A DNA stretch of 64,000 nt from Mycobacterium dioxanotrophicus (GTDB lineage: Bacteria > Actinomycetota > Actinomycetes > Mycobacteriales > Mycobacteriaceae), in assembly GCF_002157835.1 (NCBI RefSeq), contig NZ_CP020809.1, positions 4,774,001-4,838,000 on the forward strand, read 5' to 3'. The notes below the pieces were generated by a model. It did no database searches and had not been told where the DNA came from. It worked only from the letters and a program-made list of their open reading frames with translations. How positions within the stretch are numbered: the first letter of the stretch is position 1; every line of letters starts with the position of its first letter. The position numbers were made by a program, and so were the translations under genes. Shown here in pieces: positions 18,118 through 27,238 of the stretch.

Positions 18118-21100
18118 GCTGATCCCCCAGTCGCTTCGATCCTGCCCGCCGAACCGACCACCACCAGCAGGTCACCGCCTTCCACCTGACCGGTGGGTGC
18201 CACGGCCACGCGGGATACGGTGCCGCCCTTGGGTGCGGTGATCGCGGCCTCCATCTTCATGGCTTCGATGGTGGCGATGGTCGCACCGGCCTCGACGACT
18301 TCACCGACCTTGACGTTGACGGTGACCACACCGGCGAACGGGGCCGCGACATGGTCGGGGTTGTTGCGGTCGGCCTTCTCGGCGGCCGGGACGTCACTGG
18401 CGATGCTGCGGTCGCGCACCAGCACCGGACGCAGTTGGCCGTTGAGAATGCACAGCACCGTGCGCATCCCGCGCTCGTCGGCATCGGAGATCGCCTCGAG
18501 CCCGATCAACAGCTGAACACCCTTCTCCAGCTCGACCCGGTGCTCTTCGCCCTGCCGCAGCCCGTAGAAGAACTGGTTGGCGCTCAATTGCGAAGTGTCC
18601 CCGTACTCTTCGCGGTGCGCCTCGAATTCCTTTGTGGGCCCCGGGAACAGCAGGCGATTCAAGGCGGCCTGGCGTTTGGGGCCGGGCGTGGCCAGCAGGG
18701 CCTCGTCCTCGGCCGACAGTGGCTGCTCGGGCTTGGCGGGACCTCGCCCCGCCAAAGCCTTGGTGCGCAACGGCTCCGGCCACCCGCCCGCCGGGTCACC
18801 GAGTTCGCCACGCAGGAAACCGATGACACTGTCGGGGATGTCGTAGCGGGCCGGTTCGGCGGCGAATTCATCGGCCGTCACGCCCGCGCCGACCAGGGCC
18901 AGCGCCAGATCACCGACGACCTTGCTCGACGGGGTCACCTTGATCAGCCGGCCCAGCACACGGTCGGCGCCGGCGTAGGCGTTCTCGACATCCTCGAACC
19001 GGTCGCCCAAGCCCAGTGCGATGGCCTGTTGCCGCAGATTGCTCAGCTGCCCACCCGGGATCTCGTGGTGATAGACCCGGCCGGTCGGGCCCGGCAGTCC
19101 GGACTCGAAGGGCGCGTACACCTTTCGAAGCGCCTCCCAGTACGGCTCCAGATCGCACACCGCGCGCAGGGACAGGCCGGTGTCGTACGGGGTGTGCGCG
19201 GTCGCTGCCACGATCGCCGACAGCGCCGGCTGAGACGTCGTCCCGGCCAGCGGGGCGGCGGCCCCGTCGACGGCCGACGCACCCGCCTGCCAGGCGGCCA
19301 GATACGTCGCCAACTGCCCACCCGGGGTGTCATGGGTGTGCACATGCACCGGCAGATCGAACCGGGAGCGCAACGCCGACACCAACGCGGCCGCGGCCTG
19401 CGGACGCAGCAGCCCGGCCATGTCCTTGATCGCCAGCACGTGAGCTCCGGCGGCGACGATCTGCTCGGCCAGCTTCAGGTAGTAGTCCAGGGTGTAGAGC
19501 TGCTCGGCCGGATCGCTCAGGTCACCCGTGTAGGACATCGCGACTTCGGCGATGGCCGTTCCGGTCTCGCGGACCGCATCGATCGCCGGTCGCATCGACT
19601 CCACGTTGTTGAGCGCGTCGAAGATCCGGAAGATGTCAATGCCGGTCGCCGTCGCTTCTTCGACGAACGCCGAGGTGACGAGCTCCGGATACGGGGTGTA
19701 GCCGACGGTGTTGCGGCCTCGCAGCAGCATCTGCAGACAGATGTTCGGCACCGCTTCGCGGAGAGCGGCCAGCCGCTCCCACGGATCTTCCTTCAAGAAG
19801 CGAAGCGCCACATCGTAAGTCGCTCCACCCCAGCACTCGATCGAGAGCAGCTGCGGCATCGACCGAGCCACGTACGGCGCCACCTTGAGCAGACCCGTGC
19901 TGCGCAACCGGGTGGCCAACAGCGACTGGTGTGCATCGCGGAACGTCGTATCCGTCACGCCCAGCGCGGGGCTCTCCCGCATCCACCGCGCGAAGCCCTC
20001 GGGCCCCAGCTCGACCAGCCGCTGCTTGGAACCCGCGGGCGGTGCCGCCGTGAGGTCCACGGCAGGCAACTTGTCCTGCGGATACACCGTCGACGGACGC
20101 TGCCCGTGCGGCTTGTTGACCGTGACGTCGGCCAGGTAGTTGAGGATCTTGGTGCCGCGGTCGGCAGGCGTGTGGGCGGTCAGCAGCTGCGGACGCTCAT
20201 CGATGAACGACGTGTTGACGCGGCCGGCCCGGAAATCGGGATCATCGAGCACCGCCATCAGGAACGGGATGTTGGTCGACACACCGCGGATCCGGAACTC
20301 CGCCAAGGCGCGCCGCGCCCGCACCACCGCCGTCGCGAAATCCCGGCCGCGGCAGGTCAACTTGACCAACATCGAGTCGAAATGCGCGCCGATCTCCGCG
20401 CCGGTGTGGGTGCCGCCGTCCAGCCGGATACCGGCGCCACCCGGCGAACGGTAGGCCGTGATACGCCCGGTGTCGGGGCGGAAACCGTTGGCCGGGTCCT
20501 CGGTGGTGATGCGGCACTGCAGCGCCGCCCCGCGGATCTTCACCGAATCCTGGCTCAGCCCAAGGTCTTGCAGCGATTCTCCGGACGCGATGCGCAACTG
20601 GGAGGACACCAGGTCCACATCGGTGATCTCCTCGGTCACCGTGTGTTCCACCTGGATTCGCGGATTGCACTCGATGAACACGTGATGCCCACGCTCGTCG
20701 AGCAGGAATTCGATGGTGCCCGCGCACGAATAGTTGATCTGCCGAGCCAGCGCCACCGCGTCGGCACAGATCCGCTCGCGCACCTCGGGATCCAGATTCG
20801 GGGCGGGCGCCAGCTCGATCACCTTCTGGTGGCGTCGCTGCACGCTGCAGTCGCGCTCGAAGAGGTGGATCACATCGCCCTGGGTGTCGGCCAGGATCTG
20901 CACTTCGATGTGGCGGGGATTGATCACCGCCTGTTCCAGGTAGACCATCGGATCACCGAACGCCGATTCGGCCTCGCGACTGGCCGCCTCGATGGCCTCG
21001 GGCAGCGCGGCGGGATCGCTCACCCGGCGCATACCGCGGCCGCCACCACCGGAGACCGCCTTGACGAACAACGGGAACTGCATCCCGGCGGCCACCGCCA

Positions 21101-21533
21101 CGAGCTCGTCGACCGAGGCCGAGGGCTCCGAGGACGCCAGCACGGGCAGACCCGCCGCGCGCGCCGCCGCGATCGCACGGGCCTTGTTACCGGTGAGCTC
21201 CAGCACCTCGGCCGACGGGCCGACGAACGTGATGCCCGCCTCCGCGCACGCCGAGGCCAGCTCGGGGTTCTCCGAGAGGAAGCCGTACCCCGGGTAGATC
21301 GCGTCGGCCCCGGCATGGCGGGCCACCCGGATGATCTCCTCGACCGACAGATATGCCCGCACCGGATGGCCGGCCTCACCGATCTGATACGACTCGTCGG
21401 CCTTGAGGCGGTGCAACGAATTGCGGTCCTCATAGGGATAGACCGCCACGGTCGCAATGTTCATCTCGGTCGCCGCACGGAACGCGCGGATGGCGATCTC
21501 GCCACGGTTGGCCACCAGGAGTTTGGAAATCAC
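18114..21533 (-). CDS. pyc: Pyruvate carboxylase
   Basis: Biotin enzyme that carboxylates pyruvate to oxaloacetate, feeding the TCA cycle and gluconeogenesis. The 1,139-residue chain carries the biotin carboxylase domain (1-450, with [12 protein letters not shown] and [14 protein letters not shown]), the carboxyltransferase barrel (about 530-830, [15 protein letters not shown] and the metal-site HVHTHD), the allosteric linker, and the C-terminal biotinyl domain with the biotin lysine in EAMKMEA near residue 1,090. It is full length. The upstream neighbour is the DsbA/VKOR pair; rsmD overlaps its end by 4 bp. Confidence 0.97.
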   Translation of the reverse strand: MISKLLVANRGEIAIRAFRAATEMNIATVAVYPYEDRNSLHRLKADESYQIGEAGHPVRAYLSVEEIIRVARHAGADAIYPGYGFLSENPELASACAEAGITFVGPSAEVLELTGNKARAIAAARAAGLPVLASSEPSASVDELVAVAAGMQFPLFVKAVSGGGGRGMRRVSDPAALPEAIEAASREAESAFGDPMVYLEQAVINPRHIEVQILADTQGDVIHLFERDCSVQRRHQKVIELAPAPNLDPEVRERICADAVALARQINYSCAGTIEFLLDERGHHVFIECNPRIQVEHTVTEEITDVDLVSSQLRIASGESLQDLGLSQDSVKIRGAALQCRITTEDPANGFRPDTGRITAYRSPGGAGIRLDGGTHTGAEIGAHFDSMLVKLTCRGRDFATAVVRARRALAEFRIRGVSTNIPFLMAVLDDPDFRAGRVNTSFIDERPQLLTAHTPADRGTKILNYLADVTVNKPHGQRPSTVYPQDKLPAVDLTAAPPAGSKQRLVELGPEGFARWMRESPALGVTDTTFRDAHQSLLATRLRSTGLLKVAPYVARSMPQLLSIECWGGATYDVALRFLKEDPWERLAALREAVPNICLQMLLRGRNTVGYTPYPELVTSAFVEEATATGIDIFRIFDALNNVESMRPAIDAVRETGTAIAEVAMSYTGDLSDPAEQLYTLDYYLKLAEQIVAAGAHVLAIKDMAGLLRPQAAAALVSALRSRFDLPVHVHTHDTPGGQLATYLAAWQAGASAVDGAAAPLAGTTSQPALSAIVAATAHTPYDTGLSLRAVCDLEPYWEALRKVYAPFESGLPGPTGRVYHHEIPGGQLSNLRQQAIALGLGDRFEDVENAYAGADRVLGRLIKVTPSSKVVGDLALALVGAGVTADEFAAEPARYDIPDSVIGFLRGELGDPAGGWPEPLRTKALAGRGPAKPEQPLSAEDEALLATPGPKRQAALNRLLFPGPTKEFEAHREEYGDTSQLSANQFFYGLRQGEEHRVELEKGVQLLIGLEAISDADERGMRTVLCILNGQLRPVLVRDRSIASDVPAAEKADRNNPDHVAAPFAGVVTVNVKVGEVVEAGATIATIEAMKMEAAITAPKGGTVSRVAVAPTGQVEGGDLLVVVGSAGRIEATGGSA

Positions 21534-21582
21534 GCGGGTAACCCTAGCCGCAGCATTGTTACGCGGTGTTACATCGGCTGCG

Positions 21583-22209
21583 TTAGAGCAGCGTCGACCA
21601 GTAGTTCCAGAACCGCGCCACGATCAGAAGGATCAGCGCCGTGAACCACAGCGCCACCAGCGACCATCGCCACTGATGGATGACCCGCAGCACCGCGTTG
21701 CCGTGCAGCGGTTCCAGGGCGATCGAGGAAGCCACCACCAGCAGCGGAATGGTGACCGCCCAGACTCCCATGCAGTACGGGCACAGCGCGCCGATGCGGT
21801 AGAGGCTCTGGAAGATCAGCCAGTGCACGAACACCGCCCCGAGCAGGGTGCCGACCGCCAGACCCGCCCAGTACCACCGCGGCAGACGCACATTCGCGAC
21901 CGCGAGGACACCGGTGACCACGACGACGGTGAACGCGACGATGCCGATCATCGGGTTGGGGAAGCCGAACACCGACGCCTGGGGCGTGACCATCACGGAG
22001 CCGCACGACAGCACCGGGTTGATGCTGCAGGACGGGACGTACTTGGGGTTGATCAGTATTTCGATCTTCTCGTACGTCAGCGTCAGTGCGGCGGCCAAGC
22101 CGACCACCCCGGCGATCAGCACCCATACGGCGCTGGTCTTGGCGACCTCGACACCCGGCTGTTCGACGGACTGCGCGGCTTCTGCCTGCGACTCCGTGGT
22201 CACGGTCAC
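21583..22209 (-). CDS. Vitamin K epoxide reductase-family protein (VKOR), DsbB substitute
   Basis: Membrane oxidase that re-oxidises DsbA-type proteins, using menaquinone. It is read here as the C-terminal half of an open frame that continues from dsbA. A natural independent start is GTG at 22209 (VTVTTESQ), giving 208 residues; it overlaps a TGA in the neighbouring frame as GTGA. Visible are four to five membrane helices, the loop cysteines VPSCSINPVLSCGSVM and the redox pair CPYC. It is equivalent to Rv2968c, which is a separate gene. See the finding on the fused frame. Confidence 0.85.
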   Translation of the reverse strand: MTVTTESQAEAAQSVEQPGVEVAKTSAVWVLIAGVVGLAAALTLTYEKIEILINPKYVPSCSINPVLSCGSVMVTPQASVFGFPNPMIGIVAFTVVVVTGVLAVANVRLPRWYWAGLAVGTLLGAVFVHWLIFQSLYRIGALCPYCMGVWAVTIPLLVVASSIALEPLHGNAVLRVIHQWRWSLVALWFTALILLIVARFWNYWSTLL

Positions 22210-23088
22210 GAACCCGGTTTGGCCGGGGCCGGCTGCTGCGGCGCGGCGGGGGCGTTGCCTGCGGGGCCGGCTGCTGCGGCGCGGCGGGGCGTTGCCTGCG
22301 GGGGCGCCTGCGGCGGGAGCGGCGGGCGCACCGGCGGCCGGGGCCTGCGGCGTGACGGCACTCAGCCCGGGCACGTCGCCCACGATTTCCTTGACCTTGG
22401 CTACCATCGCATCCGGTGTGCTCGGTTGGTAGTCCTCGCCGTTGATGCGGATGGTGGGCGTGGAGTTGATGCCCGCGGCGGCCGCCATGCCCTTGACCAT
22501 GTCGACGTACGTGCCCTTGGTGATGCAGTCGGGCGTCTTACCCGCGGCACCGGCCTGGCGGGCGAGTTCGATGAGCCGCGCGTTGTCCGGATAGATGCCG
22601 CCACCTTCTTGGGGCTGCAGCTCCTTGGTGTACAGCGCGGTGTGGAAGCGACGGAATGCTTCGATGGACTCGTCGGCGACGCAGTAGGCGGCGGCACCGG
22701 CGCGCGACGAGTACCCGTCGCCGGAGCGGTCCAGGATGGCCACCATGTGATAGTCGGCGGCCACCGCGCCGGAGTCGATCATCTTGCTGATGGTCGGGCC
22801 GAAGGCGCGCTCGAAGTTACCGCAGGCCGGGCAGAGGAAGTCTTCGTAGAACGACAGCACCACCTTGGGTTCGCTGGTGCCCTCTTTGGTCATCACATTG
22901 CTCGCAGCCACCCGGACGGCCTTGGCTTCACCGGAAGCCGGTTTCTTGTTGCCGGTCATGACGATGTAGAGCACCAGCGCCGCGGCGAATATCACCACAA
23001 CAGCGGTCAGGCCGATCTGGATCAGCAGGTTCCGTTTGCGATCCGCTGCCTTCAGGTCGTACTTGGCGGTCTTCTTGGGTTTGGCCAC
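22206..23088 (-). CDS. DsbA-like thiol oxidoreductase, membrane-anchored (apparently fused in frame to VKOR)
   Basis: Oxidises cysteines of exported proteins. Residues 20-45 form a membrane anchor (LLIQIGLTAVVVIFAAALVLYIV); the thioredoxin-like domain has the CPAC active site (Cys86, Cys89) and the cis-Pro region INSTPTIRING. A Pro/Ala-rich tail follows. In the given sequence the frame does not stop but runs on into VKOR (one 501-residue frame, 21583-23088) through an Arg-rich stretch PPRRSSRPRRQRP. I list the gene up to the TGA at 22208-22206, which the alternative frame would reach after restoring two bases in the linker. Equivalent to Rv2969c. Confidence 0.8.
22225..22299 (+). repeat. Tandem 38/37-bp repeat in the DsbA linker with unequal G runs
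   Basis: Copy A 22225-22262 (38 bp) and copy B 22263-22299 (37 bp) are identical except that the G run is five in A (22248-22252) and four in B (22286-22289). Neither is a multiple of three, so each copy shifts the frame. Confidence 0.9.
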
Positions 23089-23122
23089 GGCGCCAAGCGT
23101 ACCGGCGGTTCAGGTGTGGGCC

Positions 23123-24220
23123 TCAGGCGTGGCTGAGATGTGCCCGCAGGGCTGAGATCATCGCGGTGGTTGCCGTGGCGCTGCCGCCGGCGAGCGGGAA
23201 GAAGTTGCCGAAGCCGTGAATCAGGGAGCGCTCCTCGCGAAGATCGACCAGCACTCCAGCCTCTCTCAGGGCCGCGGCATACCGGTTGCCCTCGTCGCGC
23301 AGCGGGTCGAAACCCGCCGTGAACACCAGGGCGGGCGGCAGTCCCGCCAGGTCCTCGGTGAGCAGAGGAGACACGATGGGGTCCTCGGGACTGACGTCGG
23401 AGCCACCCAGGTAGTGGCCGAAGCACCAGTCGATATCGCGCTTGGTCAGGAAGAACCCGTCGGCGAACAACGTGCGCGAGCGGGTCTGGCTGGAGAAATC
23501 CGTGACCGGGTAGAGCAGCAGTTGCAGATCGGGCAGGGGCAGACCGTCCGTGTGGGCCCGCTGGCTGACGACGGCGGCCAGGTTGCCGCCCGCACTGTCC
23601 CCACCGACCACGATGCGCGTCGCACCCAGGCCCGCGGCGTGCTGCAAAGCCCACTGGTAGGCCGCATAGGCATCGTCGGCGGCGGCCGGGGCCTTGTGTT
23701 CGGGGGCCAGCCGGTAGTCCACCGACAGCACCTGGATTCCGCCGTCACGGCAGATCAGCCGGCACAGGCTGTCGTGGGTATCCAGGTCTCCCAGCACGAA
23801 TCCACCGCCGTGAAAGAACACCAGCAGCGCCGATGTGGGGGCCGGGCCCGATCCGTCCGGCACGTAGTGCCGCGCCGGAATCGGTCCGGCCGGCCCGGGA
23901 ATCGACATCTCCGAGACGTCAGCACGGATCGGCGGGCTCAACAGGGATGCCTGCGCCCGCAGCTGAGCGCGTGACGATTCCACGCCGCAGTCGGGCCGGA
24001 AGTCGCCGACCAGACCACCCTGTCCGGCGGCGCGCTGCGCCAACAGCAGCATCTGCAGCGTGGAGTCCAGGGTGTTGCCGTCCAGTTCGACCGGGCGGCC
24101 GCCGAGCAGAAGTCGCTTGCTCCGTTCGGGGATACGCGGCAACGCAGCGAACGTGAGCTTTGTCGCCCGGCGCAGCAGGACCTGCTTGGCAGTGCCCCGG
24201 CCTGGCAGACTTTCACTCAT
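23123..24220 (-). CDS. lipN: Alpha/beta hydrolase, hormone-sensitive-lipase family (LipN-like esterase)
   Basis: Carboxylesterase of the HSL family. From ATG 24220 it has 365 residues: oxyanion motif FFHGGGFVLGD, nucleophile elbow GDSAGGN, catalytic Asp in TAGFDPLRDEG and His in LIHGFGNFF. The N-terminal cap region (about 1-90) precedes the catalytic fold and no signal peptide is seen. A GAGGGAG ribosome-binding site 6 bp upstream supports this start. The start codon overlaps, head to head, the start of the rightward aldo-keto reductase. By position it is Rv2970c (LipN). Confidence 0.9.
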   Translation of the reverse strand: MSESLPGRGTAKQVLLRRATKLTFAALPRIPERSKRLLLGGRPVELDGNTLDSTLQMLLLAQRAAGQGGLVGDFRPDCGVESSRAQLRAQASLLSPPIRADVSEMSIPGPAGPIPARHYVPDGSGPAPTSALLVFFHGGGFVLGDLDTHDSLCRLICRDGGIQVLSVDYRLAPEHKAPAAADDAYAAYQWALQHAAGLGATRIVVGGDSAGGNLAAVVSQRAHTDGLPLPDLQLLLYPVTDFSSQTRSRTLFADGFFLTKRDIDWCFGHYLGGSDVSPEDPIVSPLLTEDLAGLPPALVFTAGFDPLRDEGNRYAAALREAGVLVDLREERSLIHGFGNFFPLAGGSATATTAMISALRAHLSHA

Positions 24221-25061
24221 GGCAGCTCCCTCTGTGAACCCACGCGTCGCACTCAACGACGGTAATTCCATACCCCAGGTCGGCCTGGGCGTCTGGCAGA
24301 CCCCTCCGGACGAGACCGAACGCGCGGTCACCGCTGCTCTGCAGTCCGGCTACCGCCACATCGATACTGCCGCTGCCTACCAGAACGAGGTCGAGACGGG
24401 TAGGGCCCTGGCGTCCGCCGGGGTGCCGCGCGACGAGGTGTTCCTGGTCACCAAACTGTGGAACGGCGACCAGGGCTACGACGCCACCCTGGGCGCATTC
24501 GAGGCCAGCCTGGACCGGCTCGGTGTGGACTACCTGGATCTTTACCTGATCCACTGGCCGGTGCCCGCCAAGAACGCCTACGTCGACACCTTCAAGGCGT
24601 TCGCCCATCTGCGGGATCAGGGCCGCATCCGGTCGATCGGCGTGAGCAACTTCGAACCGGAGCATCTGAAGATCCTGATCGACTCCACCGGCATCGTGCC
24701 CGCGGTCAACCAGATCGAACTGCACCCGTTGCTGCCGCAGCGCGAGCTTCGCGAGGTTCATACCCAGCTCGGGATCGCCACCGAGGCGTGGAGCCCGCTG
24801 GGCCAAGGCTCGCTGCTGGCCGATCCCGTCATCACCGAGATTGCCGCCGCACATGGGAAAACACCGGCCCAGGTGCTTATCAGGTGGCATATCCAGCTGG
24901 GTAATATCGTCATCCCCAAGTCGGTGAACCCCGAACGGATTGCGAGCAATTTCGACGTGTTTGATTTCGAGCTCAGCGAGCAGGACATCGCGTCCATCGC
25001 GTCGCTCGAGAACGGCACCCGGTTGGGTCCCGATCCTCGAACCTTCAATTTCACAGGGTAG
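24219..25061 (+). CDS. Aldo-keto reductase (first of two)
   Basis: NADPH-dependent reductase with a TIM-barrel of the AKR5-like group. The 280-residue sequence shows the family's first strand and signature ([16 protein letters not shown]), catalytic Tyr in that motif, the Lys in LVTKLWN, the His in YLIHWPVP, and the C-terminal NADP motif [22 protein letters not shown] 24219 overlaps the opposite-strand start of the esterase. There is no clear ribosome-binding site; CAGACT sits 7 bp before the ATG as a possible -10 of a leaderless transcript. A second copy follows after 5 bp. Confidence 0.92.
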   Translation: MAAPSVNPRVALNDGNSIPQVGLGVWQTPPDETERAVTAALQSGYRHIDTAAAYQNEVETGRALASAGVPRDEVFLVTKLWNGDQGYDATLGAFEASLDRLGVDYLDLYLIHWPVPAKNAYVDTFKAFAHLRDQGRIRSIGVSNFEPEHLKILIDSTGIVPAVNQIELHPLLPQRELREVHTQLGIATEAWSPLGQGSLLADPVITEIAAAHGKTPAQVLIRWHIQLGNIVIPKSVNPERIASNFDVFDFELSEQDIASIASLENGTRLGPDPRTFNFTG

Positions 25062-25066
25062 GTGAC

Positions 25067-25909
25067 ATGACCCCATCGGACGGGGCGGCGATTCCCACCA
25101 TCACTCTCAATGACGGCAATACGATCCCGGTCGTCGGTCTGGGAGTCGGGGCGCTGTCGGATTCCGAAGCCGAGCAGGCGGTTTCGGCCGCATTGCAGGC
25201 GGGCTACCGGTTGATCGACACCGCGGCCTCCTACGGCAACGAGGCTGGGGTCGGGCGGGCGATCGCCGCGTCGGGCATCCCACGCGAGGAGATCTACGTG
25301 ACCACGAAGCTGGCCACGCCCGATCAGGGCTACAAGTCCTCGCAGAACGCCGCCCGGGCCAGCCTCGAACGGCTCGGCCTGGACTACGTCGACCTCTATC
25401 TCATCCACTGGCCCGCCGGCGACACCAGCAAGTACGTCGACAGCTGGGGCGGTCTGATGAAGGTCAAGGAAGACGGTGTGTCGCGCTCGGTCGGGGTCGC
25501 GAACTTCAGCCCTGAGGACCTGTCGACCATCATCGGCCTGACGTTCTACACACCGGCGGTGAACCAGATCGAGCTGCATCCGCTGCTCAATCAGAGCGCC
25601 TGGCGCGCCGCCAACGCCGAGAACAACGTCGCCACCGAGGCCTACAGCCCGCTCGGCGTCGGCAACCTCCTGGACAACCCGGCCATCACGGCCGTCGCCG
25701 ACGCGCACGGCAAGACCGCGGCCCAGGTGTTGATCCGGTGGAGCGTCCAACTGGGCAACATCGTCATCTCCCGGTCGACCAACCCCGACCGGATCGCCTC
25801 CAACCTCGGCGTGTTCGACTTCGAGCTGACCGACGACGAGATGACGACCCTCAACGGGCTCGACGACGGAACCCGGTTCCGACCGGATCCGGCCACCTAC
25901 ACCGGCTAG
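25067..25909 (+). CDS. Aldo-keto reductase (second of two)
   Basis: 280-residue paralogue of the preceding enzyme, sharing the same motifs: [16 protein letters not shown] with catalytic Tyr, [24 protein letters not shown], and [19 protein letters not shown] for NADP. It looks closer than the first copy to the single M. tuberculosis enzyme Rv2971 as I remember it (shared [10 protein letters not shown] and SKYVD..WGG regions). It begins 5 bp after the first gene's stop, so the two are one operon. Physiological substrates are unknown; mycobacterial relatives reduce small dicarbonyls such as methylglyoxal in vitro. Confidence 0.92.
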   Translation: MTPSDGAAIPTITLNDGNTIPVVGLGVGALSDSEAEQAVSAALQAGYRLIDTAASYGNEAGVGRAIAASGIPREEIYVTTKLATPDQGYKSSQNAARASLERLGLDYVDLYLIHWPAGDTSKYVDSWGGLMKVKEDGVSRSVGVANFSPEDLSTIIGLTFYTPAVNQIELHPLLNQSAWRAANAENNVATEAYSPLGVGNLLDNPAITAVADAHGKTAAQVLIRWSVQLGNIVISRSTNPDRIASNLGVFDFELTDDEMTTLNGLDDGTRFRPDPATYTG

Positions 25910-25946
25910 CTCCGGCAAGACTTTCTCCGGCAAGACTTTCTCCGGC
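25910..25946 (+). repeat. 15-bp tandem repeat after the second reductase
   Basis: CTCCGGCAAGACTTT occurs at 25910-25924 and 25925-25939, followed by a partial third copy (CTCCGGC, 25940-25946) that runs into the hairpin at 25943. Confidence 0.85.
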
Positions 25947-26005
25947 GAGCAGACACTCAAGTCCGCGACACGCCGCGGTTGCGGGACCGCCATGTCTGCT
26001 CGCCG
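25943..26005. terminator. Long-loop inverted repeat between convergent genes
   Basis: Perfect 13-bp arms CGGCGAGCAGACA (25943-25955) and TGTCTGCTCGCCG (25993-26005) with a 37-nt spacer that is itself partly self-complementary. The right arm abuts the TetR stop codon. It probably ends transcription from both sides; the sequence GAGCAGACA recurs in many mycobacterial intergenic hairpins as I recall. Confidence 0.55.
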
Positions 26006-26593
26006 TCAGAAGGTGCCCAATGTGGCCAGGTGTAGGCGGACCGCGCGGTCAACTCGCTCCTTGTCGCCGGTGGCCAGTAGATCGAGCAGGCCACCGCGCA
26101 GCACGGCCAGCGCCAGGGTACGACGCGCGATGCCTTCGGCACTGCTCTTGTCTTGCGGCGCTTGATGTTCCGCCAAGACTTCCAGCCAGTCCTCGACTGT
26201 GTCACGCGCGAAACCCGCCCACGCGCCGTCTGCTTCCACCAGTGAGCGGGCGTAGGCCTCGGCCCACAGTGTGAGCAACGGCTGATGCTCGTCGGCGGCG
26301 AGCCATCCCCAGATCTGCTCGACGGCTGCGCCGAATCCGGCGCGATCCGAGTCAGCGGCATGGCGCAGGCGGTCCATCAGTTCGAGTTCGTCGGAGCGTG
26401 CGCGCGCCAACAGCGCGCGTACCAGGCCGTCCTTGCTGCCGAACAGGAAGAGCAGCACCCGCGGGCTGGAGCCGATCGCCGACGCCAACGGCCGCAACGA
26501 CATCTCGGCCAGACCATGGGTCAGCGCGTACTTATAGGCGCTCTCCAGAAGTTCGATCTGGCGGGCGGACGGGGTTGTCGGATCCGGGGCCAC
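26006..26593 (-). CDS. TetR-family transcriptional regulator
   Basis: 195-residue repressor-type protein. The N-terminus holds the TetR helix-turn-helix (LLESAYKYALTHGLAEMSLRPLASAIGSSPRVLLFLFGSK region, 14-55), followed by an all-helical ligand domain with two Trp-rich segments (IWGWLAADEHQPLLTLW). Start is GTG at 26593. It is divergent from the acetyltransferase at 26659, and a palindromic sequence between them may be its operator, so the acetyltransferase is a likely target. The ligand is unknown. Confidence 0.88.
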   Translation of the reverse strand: MAPDPTTPSARQIELLESAYKYALTHGLAEMSLRPLASAIGSSPRVLLFLFGSKDGLVRALLARARSDELELMDRLRHAADSDRAGFGAAVEQIWGWLAADEHQPLLTLWAEAYARSLVEADGAWAGFARDTVEDWLEVLAEHQAPQDKSSAEGIARRTLALAVLRGGLLDLLATGDKERVDRAVRLHLATLGTF

Positions 26594-26603
26594 ATTGGTA
26601 GCC

Positions 26604-26641
26604 TAGCGCTACTGAAACGAGTGTGTCAGTGATCTGTTTCA
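26604..26641. promoter_or_regulatory. Candidate TetR operator between divergent genes
   Basis: The 65-bp divergent region contains an 8-bp palindrome TAGCGCTA (26604-26611) and a separate inverted pair TGAAAC (26613-26618) / GTTTCA (26636-26641). Either could bind the dimeric TetR protein encoded leftward. Only symmetry supports this. Confidence 0.35.
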
Positions 26642-26658
26642 CGATCGGAGGCGCGTCG

Positions 26659-27165
26659 ATGTCGTTGAGTGTCGAGCAGTCACGGATCGTGGTGCGCCGC
26701 GTGGACCGCCCCGGCGATCTCGGATGGGTCGTGATGGCCCACGGCGAGATCTATCACGAGCAGTTCGGGTGGACCACCGATTTCGAGGCGCTGGTCGCCA
26801 GGATCGTGGCCGACTTTGCCGCACAACACAATCCGGCAACCGAAGCCGGTTGGATCGCCGAGGTCGACGGCGAACGCGCCGGGTGCATCTTCTGCGTGCA
26901 AGGCGACGATCCGGGGGTTGCAAAGCTACGGATCTTGTTGGTCTCGCCGCGGGCCAGGGGCCTCGGGCTGGGTGCCCGACTGGTCGACGAATGCTTGCGG
27001 TTCGCGCGTGACGCCGGCTACTGCCAGGTCACGCTGTGGACCAACGACGTACTGACCTCAGCTCGAAAGATCTACCAGGGGTTCGGGTTTCGACTCATCG
27101 ATGAAGAACCTCACCACAGCTTCGGCCAGGACCTCAACGGCCAGAACTGGCTTCTCGACCTCTAG
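26659..27165 (+). CDS. GNAT-family acetyltransferase
   Basis: 168-residue protein with the acetyl-CoA-binding motif A LRILLVSPRARGLGLGARLVDECLRFARDAG (R/Q-x-x-G-x-G form within it) and motif B region ARKIYQGFGFRLI. This organisation resembles the GNAT domains found in MarR-GNAT proteins. The ATG at 26659 has a GGAGG site 10 bp upstream and removes a poorly conserved 12-residue extension. It is divergent from the TetR gene and probably controlled by it. Substrate unknown. Confidence 0.88.
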   Translation: MSLSVEQSRIVVRRVDRPGDLGWVVMAHGEIYHEQFGWTTDFEALVARIVADFAAQHNPATEAGWIAEVDGERAGCIFCVQGDDPGVAKLRILLVSPRARGLGLGARLVDECLRFARDAGYCQVTLWTNDVLTSARKIYQGFGFRLIDEEPHHSFGQDLNGQNWLLDL

Positions 27166-27176
27166 CCCTCGTCGAG

Positions 27177-27225
27177 TGGCCACTTGTTGCACGCAGATTC
27201 GGGAAAACCTGTGCACAAGTGGCCA
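27177..27225. repeat. 49-bp palindromic element, copy 1 (likely terminator)
   Basis: Inverted arms TGGCCACTTGT (27177-27187) and ACAAGTGGCCA (27215-27225), extended by TGCAC/GTGC on the inside. It lies between the convergent acetyltransferase and HNH-type genes. A homologous element of the same length is at 61421-61469. Confidence 0.8.
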
Positions 27226-27238
27226 TTCGCCGCTACCG

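Noticed and set aside
18351..21644. A 1,097-codon open frame on the + strand
   Set aside because: It lies wholly opposite pyc, has Arg/Gly/His/Gln-rich shadow composition, and no motif. High G+C leaves antisense frames open by chance.
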